A DNA stretch of 64,000 nucleotides from DATAYA01 sp963754235 (GTDB lineage: Bacteria > Pseudomonadota > Alphaproteobacteria > Acetobacterales > Acetobacteraceae): positions 69,730 through 133,729 of the forward strand of contig CAVWFK010000013.1 of the NCBI GenBank assembly GCA_963754235.1, in the 5' to 3' direction. Below the pieces are notes generated by a model. That model saw only the letters and a program-made list of their open reading frames with translations, had not been told where the DNA came from and ran no database searches. The translations under genes were made by a program, and so were the position numbers. This document shows, one piece after another, positions 55,250 through 64,000 of the stretch; positions within the stretch are counted from its first letter, which is position 1; each line of letters begins with the position of its first letter.

Positions 55250-57448
55250 TCATGCCACCGATCGCATCGGCCGGGTCCGGTCCGGCCAGACACGCTCGCG
55301 CAGGTGTTGCGGAAGTAGATCGGCCGGATTGCCCGGCAACCCGCCCAGCACGTCAAAGAAGTAGTCGCACACCTCTCGCAGGCGCCGGAGGAACAATTCC
55401 AGATCGGCCGGTGTTGCGACGTGGGGTGTGAAGCCGGGGACCAGCGACGGGCTGTGATAATGCAACACGAATGTCCGGTGTCCCCGTCTGGCCATTGACC
55501 GGATAAGCTGGATCTGCTGCCTGGTCGAGACACCTTCAGGCGTTAGGGTGAAAATGTTCGCAAGCCCGAGGCGTGCCAGAATTCCTGGCGCGTCAAAGCT
55601 GGTGAGCAGCGGCGATTGCAGGGTCGCGCTGAGCCGCGGCCGCAGAGCCGTCAGCGGCCCGACCATCCCGCGCGACATGGGAACCGAGAGGATGCCGCTC
55701 GCCGCATCGCGATAGGGCTGCGCGTCGGCGGGACGAAAATCCACCCCGCCGCGGGCGGACAGACCGACGCCGGGCAGGAGGCTGAAATCCACCCTGACAC
55801 CGAGCTGCGCCAAGGTCGACAGCGTGCGCGGGCCGAGGCCGTAGCGGCCCGCCTTGAAGAAAAGCGGGGAGATGCCAAGATTCTCTCGAATCGTGTTGAC
55901 CAGCACCCGCAGTTTCCGCGCTTCCAGATCGGGCGGCAGATTGCCGCCATACGAGGGTTCTTTCTCGAATGGTGGGTTGATCCAGGGATGCAGTTGGGCG
56001 CCGATCAGGCACGCGTGGCGGTCGAAAATCCGCCGCAGCGGCTGGTATCCTTCCGCCTGCGACGCAACCGCATAGTCGACCACATAGAGGGGGCGGAGGC
56101 CGAACGGTTCAAAAATCGCCTGCGACAGTTCCTGGCTGGACATCGCCCGGACCGGCACCGGCGAGCGAGCAAGTGGCTCGCTCCAATCGAACTCGGTATC
56201 GGCATCGACCACGACGTAGAGCGTTGGTGGATCGTCAGACCGGGTCTGGACTGGCTCCAGGCGGACCCCTTGCATCTGGATGGCGGCCCGATTGTCGGAG
56301 TGAGATTGCCCGTCGGGAGCGCTTCGCGCCGGCAACAGGTGCGCCCGTTCCAGCAATCCGCCGGCGGCCGAACGTGCGATGCGGTGCAGTGCGGGCCGGC
56401 TCGGCCGGCCACCGCGGAACAGGTTGTGGCCGAAGGCGGCCGGAAGTATCACGCCGGCACGGAGTGACGCCTGCACTGTTTTCCACCAGAGCCGTCCGGC
56501 GTGCTCCATGATCCGGGCGGCACGATCCTCGCCCGGTTCGCGAGCCGCCAGGAACGCGGTCACGAGGCGCTCGAGCAACGCGGCCACGCGACGCAGTGTG
56601 GCGACATCCCTGGCCGGAATTCGGGCAACCAGATGCCTGGCCCCCAACACTGCCTCCTCGGCGGCGTCCTCGCCGAAGAGGTCCCGATAAGCGTCCGCAA
56701 GAACGGCCGCCACGACCGCGACCATCTCGTCGTATCGCGTAAGGGTCACGTTGTCGCGGTGCCGCCGATAGATGCCGAGATACTCCGGCAGCACCGCGAC
56801 AGTGCCGATCCGCCACATGCGGTGCGAGAAGTCGAAATCCTCCGCGTAGCGGAACTCCTCCCGCAAATACACCCCGAGCCGTTGCACCGCATCGGCTCGA
56901 AACATCATCGTCGGATGACCGATCGGGTTCGCGACCAGGAACTGCCAGCGAAGCACCGTCGGGTCCGAGTCGGCGCCGGGCGGACCCCGCTTGACCACGC
57001 CGCTATCGAGATCCGCCATTTCGGTGCCCACCAGCACGACGTCCGGATGCCGGTCGAGGTATCGCTTCTGCTTGGCTATCCGCGTCGGCAGGCAGTAATC
57101 GTCGGCATCCATGCGCGCGATATAGCGGCCGCGCGCATACGGCAGGGCCCGGTTGAGGGAGCCGACGATCCCGGCGTTTCCGTAATTGCGGACGACCCGC
57201 AACCGTCGGTCGCGAACGCTCGCGAGGATCTCGGCGGTCCCGTCCGTCGAGCTATCATCGATGACGAGCAGCTCCAGATCCTCGAACGTCTGGCCAAGAA
57301 CGCTTTGCACGCTTTGCAACAGATACGCTTCGGCATTGTAGGCCGGCATCAGCACGCTTACCGCGACGGTGCCCTTGGCCTCGCGCGGGTCTGCTTCCGC
57401 TTCCGTCGCCCGGGGGAGCAGACTCGGATCGGTAAAAAAGCTCTTCAT
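55250..57448 (-). CDS. Fusion of GT2 glycosyltransferase and polysaccharide-deacetylase-like domain
   Basis: 732 residues. Residues about 28-250 are a GT2 domain (VSVLMPAYNAEAYLLQSVQSVLGQ, LVIDDSSTDGTAEIL, YIARMDADDYCLPTRIAKQ). Residues about 410-720 resemble a NodB-type deacetylase of the WalW kind: LYVVVDADTEFDW for the acidic residues, LIGAQLHPWINPP for the metal-binding His, and FFKAGRYGLGPRTLSTLAQLGVRVDFSLLP. A joint enzyme could add an amino sugar and deacetylate it, but that is inference. Converges with the epimerase gene 5 nt away. Confidence 0.75.
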   Translation of the reverse strand: MKSFFTDPSLLPRATEAEADPREAKGTVAVSVLMPAYNAEAYLLQSVQSVLGQTFEDLELLVIDDSSTDGTAEILASVRDRRLRVVRNYGNAGIVGSLNRALPYARGRYIARMDADDYCLPTRIAKQKRYLDRHPDVVLVGTEMADLDSGVVKRGPPGADSDPTVLRWQFLVANPIGHPTMMFRADAVQRLGVYLREEFRYAEDFDFSHRMWRIGTVAVLPEYLGIYRRHRDNVTLTRYDEMVAVVAAVLADAYRDLFGEDAAEEAVLGARHLVARIPARDVATLRRVAALLERLVTAFLAAREPGEDRAARIMEHAGRLWWKTVQASLRAGVILPAAFGHNLFRGGRPSRPALHRIARSAAGGLLERAHLLPARSAPDGQSHSDNRAAIQMQGVRLEPVQTRSDDPPTLYVVVDADTEFDWSEPLARSPVPVRAMSSQELSQAIFEPFGLRPLYVVDYAVASQAEGYQPLRRIFDRHACLIGAQLHPWINPPFEKEPSYGGNLPPDLEARKLRVLVNTIRENLGISPLFFKAGRYGLGPRTLSTLAQLGVRVDFSLLPGVGLSARGGVDFRPADAQPYRDAASGILSVPMSRGMVGPLTALRPRLSATLQSPLLTSFDAPGILARLGLANIFTLTPEGVSTRQQIQLIRSMARRGHRTFVLHYHSPSLVPGFTPHVATPADLELFLRRLREVCDYFFDVLGGLPGNPADLLPQHLRERVWPDRTRPMRSVA

Positions 57449-57601
57449 CCGTTACCCGTTCCCCTTCGTCGGAAGCAGTCGTGTCCACGCGCGCCTCCCG
57501 CGATCTTGCCGCGGGTACGCGGGATCGTCGGTTGATCTCGCCCCGCCCGTCATGCGAGGACCACGACGGGATTACAGAGCAGGGCGGGCGCTCCGCGAGA
57601 A

Positions 57602-58837
57602 ATGGCCATCAAGATAATTGTCCTCACCGGCTCCACGCCGCCGGTTCCGCAGCGAGACGTGGAAGGCCACTACCGTCGTTTGAAGCTGTTCATGGGCGCC
57701 ATCGGCTCGGTGGCCGACGACGTGGACGTCATTCACATTGTGCCGGAGCGCGAGGTCGGGGAACACCCCGATGCCGCCGAATTGAATGCCTTGCAGGGCC
57801 GGCAATGGGGTTTTCCTGTGCATGTCTGTCTTATCCCGCGCCGCGATCGGCATAAGACATTCTTCAATCACTACGTTCGCGGCGTCGTCAGCGCGGCTGA
57901 ACAACCGCTGATTCATAACTCAGCAGGCCCTGCGCAGGGTGCGGCTGTCGCCAAGGTCCTGTCACAAACTTGCGATCTTGTGTTCGTACACGGCCTTCCG
58001 GCGATGTGCGCGGTGCTGCGGAGCGGGAATCGCGGGGCCAAAATCGTCTTTGATCTCGACGACGTCGCCCATCGCGTGCGGATCAGGGCATCCCTGCAAC
58101 CGCCGTTCAAGGCTCGGCAGCTGATGCTGCTCGCTCACGCTCCCGCGCTTCTGCTGGCCGAGCGGCTGGCCGCATCCCGGTCGCGACTGACCTTCGTCGC
58201 TTCGGAGATCGACCGCCGGAAGCTGCGTGCCCTCGGATTTGGCGCCGGCGTCACCGTCGTCCCGAATGCGGTTCCATTTCCGCGCGAATCGCCGAGGCTA
58301 CCGCAGGAGCCGACGCTGCTGTTCATCGGCGATTTCGGCTACGATCCGAACCGAGAGGCGGGCGAGCGGCTGGCTCGCGCAATTCTCCCTCGCATTCGCC
58401 AGCAGGTTCCGGCTGCGCGGCTGCTCCTGGCGGGCAAGCGGGCCGAGCGGCTCAGCCGGTTCGCCGTATTGCAGCCGGGGGTCGAATGCCTCGGCTTTGT
58501 CGAGGACCTGGATCAACTATACGCGCAGGTGCGGGTGGTCTGCTGTCCCTTGCGCAACGGCGGCGGGACGCGCGTGAAACTCATCGAAGCCGCGACGTAT
58601 GGTCGCCCCATGGTTGCAACAAGGGTGGGCGCCGAGGGATTGGACTTCATCGACGGGGCGGAGATTTTGGTGAGGAATGATGATGCCGGTTTCGCCGACG
58701 CTTGCGTGCACCTGTTGAGGAACGACGCGACAAGCCAGCAACTTGGCGAGGCGGCGCGCGAGAGGGCGGGCCGGACCTATGATGCGCGCCGGGTCGAGGC
58801 GCAGATTGCGGAGCTGCTCCGGAGCGCGATGCGTTAA
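57602..58837 (+). CDS. Family 4 (GT-B) glycosyltransferase
   Basis: 411 residues. The C-terminal half has TLLFIGDFGYDPNREAGERLARAILPRI, VECLGFVEDLDQLYAQVRVVCCPLRNGGGTRVKLIEAATYGRPMVAT, the E-x7-E type donor site of GT4 enzymes of the sugar-transferase-with-PEP-CTERM/Glyco_trans_1_4 kind. The N-terminal half (FVHGLPAMCAVLRSG, IVFDLDDVAHRVRI) binds the acceptor. Cytoplasmic; donor unknown. Confidence 0.88.
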   Translation: MAIKIIVLTGSTPPVPQRDVEGHYRRLKLFMGAIGSVADDVDVIHIVPEREVGEHPDAAELNALQGRQWGFPVHVCLIPRRDRHKTFFNHYVRGVVSAAEQPLIHNSAGPAQGAAVAKVLSQTCDLVFVHGLPAMCAVLRSGNRGAKIVFDLDDVAHRVRIRASLQPPFKARQLMLLAHAPALLLAERLAASRSRLTFVASEIDRRKLRALGFGAGVTVVPNAVPFPRESPRLPQEPTLLFIGDFGYDPNREAGERLARAILPRIRQQVPAARLLLAGKRAERLSRFAVLQPGVECLGFVEDLDQLYAQVRVVCCPLRNGGGTRVKLIEAATYGRPMVATRVGAEGLDFIDGAEILVRNDDAGFADACVHLLRNDATSQQLGEAARERAGRTYDARRVEAQIAELLRSAMR

Positions 58838-58860
58838 CATCCTTCGGGAAAAGGTTTGGT

Positions 58861-59832
58861 TCAGTGTCCGGATTGGCCGCGAGGCAGCCCGCCCCGGTTG
58901 CCGAGCCACCCCGCGAGGCGCGCGCCGCGTGCGCGGACGGCATTGCTCAGCCGCCGGCGAACCGCGCCGGCGAGAGGCCCCGCATACACCCTGACCGACG
59001 CCCGGCGCAGCTTGCGGTTGAAGTCGCTCCTGGGGTTCAGGACATCAAAAAGACGCCAATTGCTTCTCATCGTGGCATCGACATAGCGTCGCTGATCGAG
59101 AACCGGATGGATGAATGCATAGCTCTTGAGGCGAGCCAGATCGGTCTCCACGATCGGGGGTTGCCAGTCGTAGAGCTCCGTCGAACCAAAGCTCGAGATC
59201 TCCGCAATCTTAAATCCGCGGCGGGCGAGCTCCGTCGGGATGAAGCCCTCGCAGAACGGCCAGCGCTGCAACCGCCCTTCACGATAGAGATGCGACAGCG
59301 CAAGGCGACGTTCGAACAGGGCAGCCACTGCTGCGCAAGAGAAAATCGAGAAGCAGATCAGCCGCTTCTTCACGAGAGCGAGGTCATAGACGTCGAGGCA
59401 ACTCGCCGTGTGCGGCCATTCGCCGACCGCCTCGCCCTTGGTCAGGGCCATCAGCCCAATGCTTTCGCGCTCGGCGTGATCAATCATACGATCAATATTG
59501 CCGTTGATCGCAACGTCGTATTCTATCATTACGTAATAGCGATAATTCGGATGCAATCGGAAGAAGTAGTACAAGGGGTAATCTCCATTGTACCACAGCA
59601 TTCGGCGGGCACCGCCGTCCGTGAGCCCGAGCGCCGTGACGCCCTCCGCCGTATGGCTGACGACCCGGCCCGCATCGACGGCAACGGGTCCGCCGGTCTC
59701 GTCAAGGAGGACGAAAACGTCGCCGCCGCGAGCGCTCGGCAGAAGCCGCCGATATTGCCGCGCGACGTAATCATTCCAAATATGCGTCCGAAACAGGACC
59801 GCGTACTTGTGCTCGTTCGAGGCCTCCGTCAT
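58861..59832 (-). CDS. Uncharacterised glycan-locus protein, GT-A-like
   Basis: 323 residues: KYAVLFRTHIWNDYVARQYRRLL, then GDVFVLLDETGG, RMLWYNGDYPLYYFF and YRYYVMIEYDVAINGN. The E-Y-D-V near residue 110 stands where GT-A enzymes have DxD. Together with its position among glycosyltransferases this suggests a transferase, but no family is assigned with confidence. No membrane segment. Confidence 0.55.
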   Translation of the reverse strand: MTEASNEHKYAVLFRTHIWNDYVARQYRRLLPSARGGDVFVLLDETGGPVAVDAGRVVSHTAEGVTALGLTDGGARRMLWYNGDYPLYYFFRLHPNYRYYVMIEYDVAINGNIDRMIDHAERESIGLMALTKGEAVGEWPHTASCLDVYDLALVKKRLICFSIFSCAAVAALFERRLALSHLYREGRLQRWPFCEGFIPTELARRGFKIAEISSFGSTELYDWQPPIVETDLARLKSYAFIHPVLDQRRYVDATMRSNWRLFDVLNPRSDFNRKLRRASVRVYAGPLAGAVRRRLSNAVRARGARLAGWLGNRGGLPRGQSGH

Positions 59833-60026
59833 CCGGCGTGCGCTCCAGTTGGATTGCCTCGGTCGCGCGGTCTATCGCCGCAGCCTTCTATCCGATATCA
59901 CCGCCCGGCGGCAATCCGGCACGGCAATCCGGCACTCGGTCATGATCGGCTGTCGCTTTGGCATGGAAATCCTGTCCTGGGCACGGTACGTTCGTTCGAG
60001 GCAGCGCGCGCCTGGAGGGCATCGGC
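59833..60026. other. Divergent promoter region with a 13-bp tandem repeat
   Basis: GGCAATCCGGCAC occurs twice back to back (59910-59922, 59923-59935) between the divergent glycan genes. It may be a regulator site or slippage; no clear promoter boxes are seen. Confidence 0.45.
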
Positions 60027-61178
60027 GTGTTTGACTGGCTGATCGTGGGCGCCGGGTTTGCCGGCGCGGTCCTGGCGGAGCGGCTCGCGAACGGCCGCGG
60101 TGAGCGCGTTCTGGTCATCGACCGGCGGCCCCACGTCGCCGGCAACGCGTACGACCACCTGGATGCCGCCGGCGTGCTCGTGCACCGCTTCGGGCCGCAC
60201 ATATTCCACACCCAGTCGAAGGCGGTCCTCGACTACCTGTCGCGGTTCACTGCGTGGCGCCCGTATGAGCATCGCGTTCTGGCTCGCGTGGACGGGCTGC
60301 TGCTGCCGATCCCGATTAACCTCGACACCGTCAATCGTCTCTACCACCTTGACTTGTCGTCCGATGAGCTCGAAGCGTGGTTCGCCGCCCGCGCCGAACC
60401 GGTCGCCGAGATCCGCACATCGGAGCATGTCGTGATCTCGCGCGTCGGCCGCGAGCTCTACGAAAAATTCTTTCGGACCTACACGCGCAAGCAGTGGGGC
60501 CTTGATCCCTCCCAGCTCGACGCCTCGGTCACGGCACGCGTTCCGGTGCGAACCAGCCGCGACGACCGCTACTTCACCGACGAGCATCAGGTCATGCCGC
60601 GCGACGGCTACACGCGGATGTTCGAGCGGATGCTGGACCATCGCAACATCGACCTCATGCTCGGCGTGGACTACCAGTCGGTCCGGAACTCGGTGCGGTA
60701 TCGACGCCTGATCTGGACCGGCCCGATCGACGAGTTCTTCGCCTATCGGTACGGGCGTTTGCCTTATCGCTCGCTGCGATTTCAGCATCAGTCGATGGAT
60801 TGCGAATGGTTCCAGCCTGTCGCAGTCGTGAACTATCCGCAGGACCAGGACTATACGCGCATCACCGAGTACAAGCACCTCACCGGCCAGCGCCACGACA
60901 AGACCAGCGTTACCTTCGAATATCCCACAGATACCGGCGAGCCCTATTATCCGGTGCCACGACCGGAGAACCAGGCGATGTTCAAGCGTTACGAGGCCTT
61001 GGCCGACGCCCGTCCGGACACTTGGTTCGTCGGCCGCCTCGCCACGTATCGCTACTACAACATGGACCAGGTCGTGGCGCAGGCGCTGGCCGTGTACAAG
61101 CGCATCAACAGCACCCTGCCGCAGCCCGGCACAGCGTGGCCGCAGCTGCCATCGGTGGACGACCAAGCGGCCGGATGA
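60027..61178 (+). CDS. glf: UDP-galactopyranose mutase
   Basis: 383 residues from GTG 60027, chosen for the GGAGGG ribosome-binding site and because the FAD motif DWLIVGAGFAGAVLAERLA follows at once. RRPHVAGNAYDHLDAAGVLVHRFGPHIFHT, YEKFFRTYTRKQWGLDPSQLDASVTARVPVRTSRDDRYF and WFVGRLATYRYYNMDQVVAQAL are the conserved flavin and substrate segments. It converts UDP-galactopyranose to UDP-galactofuranose, so the glycan probably contains galactofuranose. Confidence 0.95.
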   Translation: MFDWLIVGAGFAGAVLAERLANGRGERVLVIDRRPHVAGNAYDHLDAAGVLVHRFGPHIFHTQSKAVLDYLSRFTAWRPYEHRVLARVDGLLLPIPINLDTVNRLYHLDLSSDELEAWFAARAEPVAEIRTSEHVVISRVGRELYEKFFRTYTRKQWGLDPSQLDASVTARVPVRTSRDDRYFTDEHQVMPRDGYTRMFERMLDHRNIDLMLGVDYQSVRNSVRYRRLIWTGPIDEFFAYRYGRLPYRSLRFQHQSMDCEWFQPVAVVNYPQDQDYTRITEYKHLTGQRHDKTSVTFEYPTDTGEPYYPVPRPENQAMFKRYEALADARPDTWFVGRLATYRYYNMDQVVAQALAVYKRINSTLPQPGTAWPQLPSVDDQAAG

Positions 61179-61184
61179 ACTGGT

Positions 61185-62039
61185 TCAGGCTGCGCGCGAC
61201 GGTGTCGACTCCTGTTGCAAATCCAACTCTGTGAGTTCCGACGTGGGTCGGCCGTAATTCGGATGCTCGAAGAGGTGAGCGACGAAGATTTGCTCATGCC
61301 ACACCGCCGGCAGCCGCTGGCCGAAAAAGCGCAGGCCACGCACGGGCGCGATCTTGATACTCGGGTGCGTCGCGTTGAACTCGCTGATCGCCAGCAGCTC
61401 GCCGGTGAACTCGTTGTAGGCGTAGTCGATATCGCCGACGGTATCATCGAGATAGCAGGCCACTCGCGGCAGAAGGTATTCGTGCCTCGCCGTGAAAATC
61501 CGCAGGGCGGCGAGCGTCGAGGAGTAGTAGTCGAGATCGAACGAAATGAAACCGATCGGCGGCGGCTGTTCCGCTTCGCAGAACGAATCGACCGTATCCG
61601 CCACGTTGCCGATCATGAGCTTCGCCTGGCGGAGCCTGCGGCCGAGCTTCTCTAGGTCCATTCTGAAATAGCCTGCCTGCCACAGGTAGGGCATGTCGCG
61701 ATAGTCGAGTGGCGGCGGCATGCCCGCTCCGGTATCGAAACCGTAGATCGCGACCCGAACGCCGGTCTCTTTGGTGACCTTCGCGGCGTGCATCTCCAGA
61801 TTGAGGAGGCCATTCCCGCCGGCCACGCCGAATTCGAGCACCGACACCGCGGAATGGCCCAAACGCTTCGCGAGCTGAGCCGCGTGGAGCACGCCATGCC
61901 CATAGTACGGCCGCTCGATCGAGCCGATTTCCAGCTTGGTCGAATAGGAGAACAGGTCTAGCCGGCGATCGAGCCCGCGAAGGAGCAGGAAGCGAAGCGG
62001 TACCGGCTCTCGCAGGGCGTGCCGCAATCGACCGAGCAT
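61185..62039 (-). CDS. TylF-like methyltransferase or related class I methyltransferase
   Basis: 284 residues from ATG 62039, where GAAGGG is well spaced (ATG 62045 also possible). AVSVLEFGVAGGNGLLNLEMHA is the SAM motif, GFDTGAGMPP follows motif II, and GFISFDLDYYSSTLAALRIF plus RVACYLDDTVGDIDYAYNEFTGELLAI have the acidic metal-binding residues of TylF-type O-methyltransferases. It probably methylates a sugar in the glycan. Converges with glf. Confidence 0.7.
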   Translation of the reverse strand: MLGRLRHALREPVPLRFLLLRGLDRRLDLFSYSTKLEIGSIERPYYGHGVLHAAQLAKRLGHSAVSVLEFGVAGGNGLLNLEMHAAKVTKETGVRVAIYGFDTGAGMPPPLDYRDMPYLWQAGYFRMDLEKLGRRLRQAKLMIGNVADTVDSFCEAEQPPPIGFISFDLDYYSSTLAALRIFTARHEYLLPRVACYLDDTVGDIDYAYNEFTGELLAISEFNATHPSIKIAPVRGLRFFGQRLPAVWHEQIFVAHLFEHPNYGRPTSELTELDLQQESTPSRAA

Positions 62040-62113
62040 CGACATCCCTTCGCATGACCCCGCGATGTTGTTGCTGACCGCCCCTCGAACATGCCCGTCT
62101 CGAATATCGCCGT

Positions 62114-63922
62114 CTACTGCGTTCTTGCGCGATCCGGACCCGGCTCGCCCGCCAGCGGAAAGCGTGCCCATCGCATCGTCTTCAGATCGAGGCTGCAAAG
62201 CCGGGTGACGTGGTTCGCCAGGGCGTATTGCCGCACCCGATCCAGATAGCCGGGTGAATCAGGGTCCTTGAGTTGCCAGCCGGGAGGCTGGAACGTGGCT
62301 GCCCCGTTGATCGTCGGCAGATGGCGGGTTTCGGCGATGATCATGGCATCGACATTGTGGCTGTAGAACCCATCCCATTCTGGACCGAGAAGGCCCTCGG
62401 GTCGCGCTGTCGCGGCGAAGAAGGCCTTGCATCCCGGTGGCGGCGGCGGCACCGCATCGAGGCGGGCGAGTTCGTGCGCGCGGTCGAGCGAGACAGTGCC
62501 GGCAGTATTTATTTCCTCGGCGACCAACAGGCCGCAGACAAGGAGCAGCACGGGCAGCACGATCTTGCGAGCGGATGCGGCAAGGTAGAGCACGGCGATC
62601 CCGATCACCGGGGCAGCCAGGAAAAGCTGATAGCGGGCGACGACACGGGCCGCTTTGGCACCGGGGAACGCCTCATAGATGAACCACCACGCCGAATGCC
62701 CGCCGATGTTGACCGCGAGCGCCCAGGTCGCGAGCGTCGCGACGACGAGCGCCCGCAACATGGTGGCACGCCGCGGAACGAGCGCCTGCCGGGTCACGAG
62801 CACCGCGATGACGCCCCAGCCGAACAGCCACAGCAGTCCCGGCGGAAACCCGGTCATGCGCTCGCTCCATGCCGGCATGGTCGGCCGGATGGCGTGGTTC
62901 ACGAATGCCACGATCCGTCCGTACAGAAGATTGCCATTGCCGACATGCATGAGGTCAGGCAACGAGAGCGTATTGCCGCGCACCTGATGGTAGGGATGCA
63001 TACCGGTTTCGAGCGCCTTGGACAGATAGACCGCGAGGAAAGGAATGCTCGACGCGAAGAGGACGAGCAGGATGATCGCCGATGGCACGGCGTGCCGACG
63101 GACAGCCTCCCACCAGGGTCGCAGTCCTGCACGGCCGGCGAGGATCGTGTATGCCACGCTCATGAACGATCCGAAGAGGCAGAAGTACCACGCCATGTAG
63201 TAGGTCGTCAGCAGCCATGCGGAATAGAAAAGCCCGGCTGCAATTCCCCACAGCACGAAGCGCGCGCCCCGCCCCCGCAGGAGCGCTGCCAACATGCCGT
63301 CCAGCAGCATGGCCATGACCGGCGCGAACGCCACACCTAGAAGTTGGGCGTGGTGTGCCTGGACGAACAGGTTGTTGCTGATGGTAAACAGCGCGGCAGC
63401 GAAAACGGCCCAAACTGGCCGAAGATCGAGCAGTCGCCGCGCCGCCATATAGAAGCCGAAGAAGCCGATGAGGCCCACGACCATGCTGACGCATTCGCCG
63501 CTGAGGTAAGGGTCTAGCCTGGCCACGCGGAACAGCGAATAGATTGCACCGTACAGGAAAAAACTCTCATCATAACCGAGCGTCAGCCCGGCGGGATAAA
63601 AATAGCCCGTTTCGGACCAGTGCGAGAGGCCACGGAATACGTTGTACCAATGCTCCAGAACGGCAATTTCGATGACCTGGTCGTAGCGATTCCCGCGCAG
63701 GATGGTGAACCCGTTTAGGATCTCGTAGCGGTAGAAGAAAGCGACGGAGACGACGCCTACGGCGGTCACCAGCAGCATCAGCGCGGCACGCGCCCCGAGG
63801 CGCCGGACACTCGAACTCCGCTCCTCGCTTTCGTAACGTGCCCCCGCCGAGATGGGCCCACGCGAGCGCACTCCGGCGAGCGTCGTTGCGCCAATTGCGG
63901 TCGGCGTCTCCTGTGGCTGCAT
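62114..63922 (-). CDS. Large polytopic membrane protein, GT-C-like (chromosomal paralogue)
   Basis: 602 residues, collinear with the island protein at 17565-19337 over nearly its full length: RYEILNGFTILRGNRYDQVIEIAVLEHWYNVFRGL, GYDESFFLYGAIYSLFR, LLTTYYMAWYFCLFG, RPTMPAWSERMTGFPPGLLWLFGWG, and a soluble C-terminus FYSHNVDAMIIAETRHLPTINGAATFQPPGW. About a dozen helices. Expected to act at the inner membrane, perhaps moving a sugar from a lipid carrier; no activity is known. The N-terminal 40 residues differ most between copies. Confidence 0.7.
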   Translation of the reverse strand: MQPQETPTAIGATTLAGVRSRGPISAGARYESEERSSSVRRLGARAALMLLVTAVGVVSVAFFYRYEILNGFTILRGNRYDQVIEIAVLEHWYNVFRGLSHWSETGYFYPAGLTLGYDESFFLYGAIYSLFRVARLDPYLSGECVSMVVGLIGFFGFYMAARRLLDLRPVWAVFAAALFTISNNLFVQAHHAQLLGVAFAPVMAMLLDGMLAALLRGRGARFVLWGIAAGLFYSAWLLTTYYMAWYFCLFGSFMSVAYTILAGRAGLRPWWEAVRRHAVPSAIILLVLFASSIPFLAVYLSKALETGMHPYHQVRGNTLSLPDLMHVGNGNLLYGRIVAFVNHAIRPTMPAWSERMTGFPPGLLWLFGWGVIAVLVTRQALVPRRATMLRALVVATLATWALAVNIGGHSAWWFIYEAFPGAKAARVVARYQLFLAAPVIGIAVLYLAASARKIVLPVLLLVCGLLVAEEINTAGTVSLDRAHELARLDAVPPPPPGCKAFFAATARPEGLLGPEWDGFYSHNVDAMIIAETRHLPTINGAATFQPPGWQLKDPDSPGYLDRVRQYALANHVTRLCSLDLKTMRWARFPLAGEPGPDRARTQ

Positions 63923-64000
63923 AATTCCGGGTTCCGTAAGTGCCCGGCAAGGATTGCGAATTTCCGCTTAAATTGAAAGCCCAATGATGTCCGCTATGCG

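Overview
This 64 kb window is high-GC DNA from an alphaproteobacterium, most likely a member of the Acetobacteraceae (Rhodospirillales). That placement is an inference from the yqeY-dnaG-rpoD gene order, the protein styles, GTG/TTG starts and ATGA/GTGA stop-start overlaps. Nothing was searched against a database.

Region 1 (1-11.5 kb) is core chromosome. It starts with the 3' part of a c-type cytochrome gene. A vapBC toxin-antitoxin pair follows, flanked on its far side by a second, diverged copy of the cytochrome gene tail. Next come a GT9-like gene with an 18-bp in-frame tandem duplication, an RHH-MazF/PemK toxin-antitoxin pair, yqeY, dnaG and rpoD. After these lie a GNAT gene, a tiny Gly/Ser lipoprotein and a Pat-type acyl-CoA ligase/acetyltransferase gene split by a frameshift. 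The region ends at tRNA-Gly(GCC).

Region 2 (11.57-30.60 kb) is an integrative element in that tRNA gene. A 49-bp direct repeat (11522-11570 and 30596-30644) marks its ends, and a tyrosine integrase sits next to the right end. A nearly identical 20-bp motif lies just inside each end and probably binds the integrase arm domain. The int-proximal third carries an AlpA/excisionase-like gene, a primase-helicase, a terminase-small-subunit-like gene and a DNA stretch with eight TGTCCCGC octamers. This set recalls phage satellites (PICI-like). Cargo includes a secreted glycoside-hydrolase/beta-helix protein, a methyltransferase, a large polytopic membrane protein and an AT-richer orphan gene. Broken IS630, ISAs1, AAA_16 and WD40 fragments, together with several frameshifted genes, show that the element is decaying.

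Region 3 (30.6-46.3 kb) is transport and catabolism. It holds a NitT/TauT-type ABC transporter (three genes), an unknown protein and a histidine phosphatase. A dense sugar-uptake locus follows: two complete CUT2-type (ribose/xylose-like) ABC systems around an SMP-30/gluconolactonase, closed by a short-chain dehydrogenase. One ABC ATPase has an unusual C-terminal extension of about 125 residues.

Region 4 (46.2-64 kb) is a surface-polysaccharide locus: a DUF4910 aminopeptidase-like protein, a CDP-glucose/C-methyl-sugar set (rfbF, C-methyltransferase, 3,5-epimerase, epimerase/reductase), a Wzx-like flippase and an acyltransferase. It also has GT2 and GT4 glycosyltransferases, a GT2-deacetylase fusion, UDP-galactopyranose mutase and a TylF-like methyltransferase. 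Its last gene is a close paralogue of the membrane protein carried by the island, linking the island cargo to the same surface-glycan biology.
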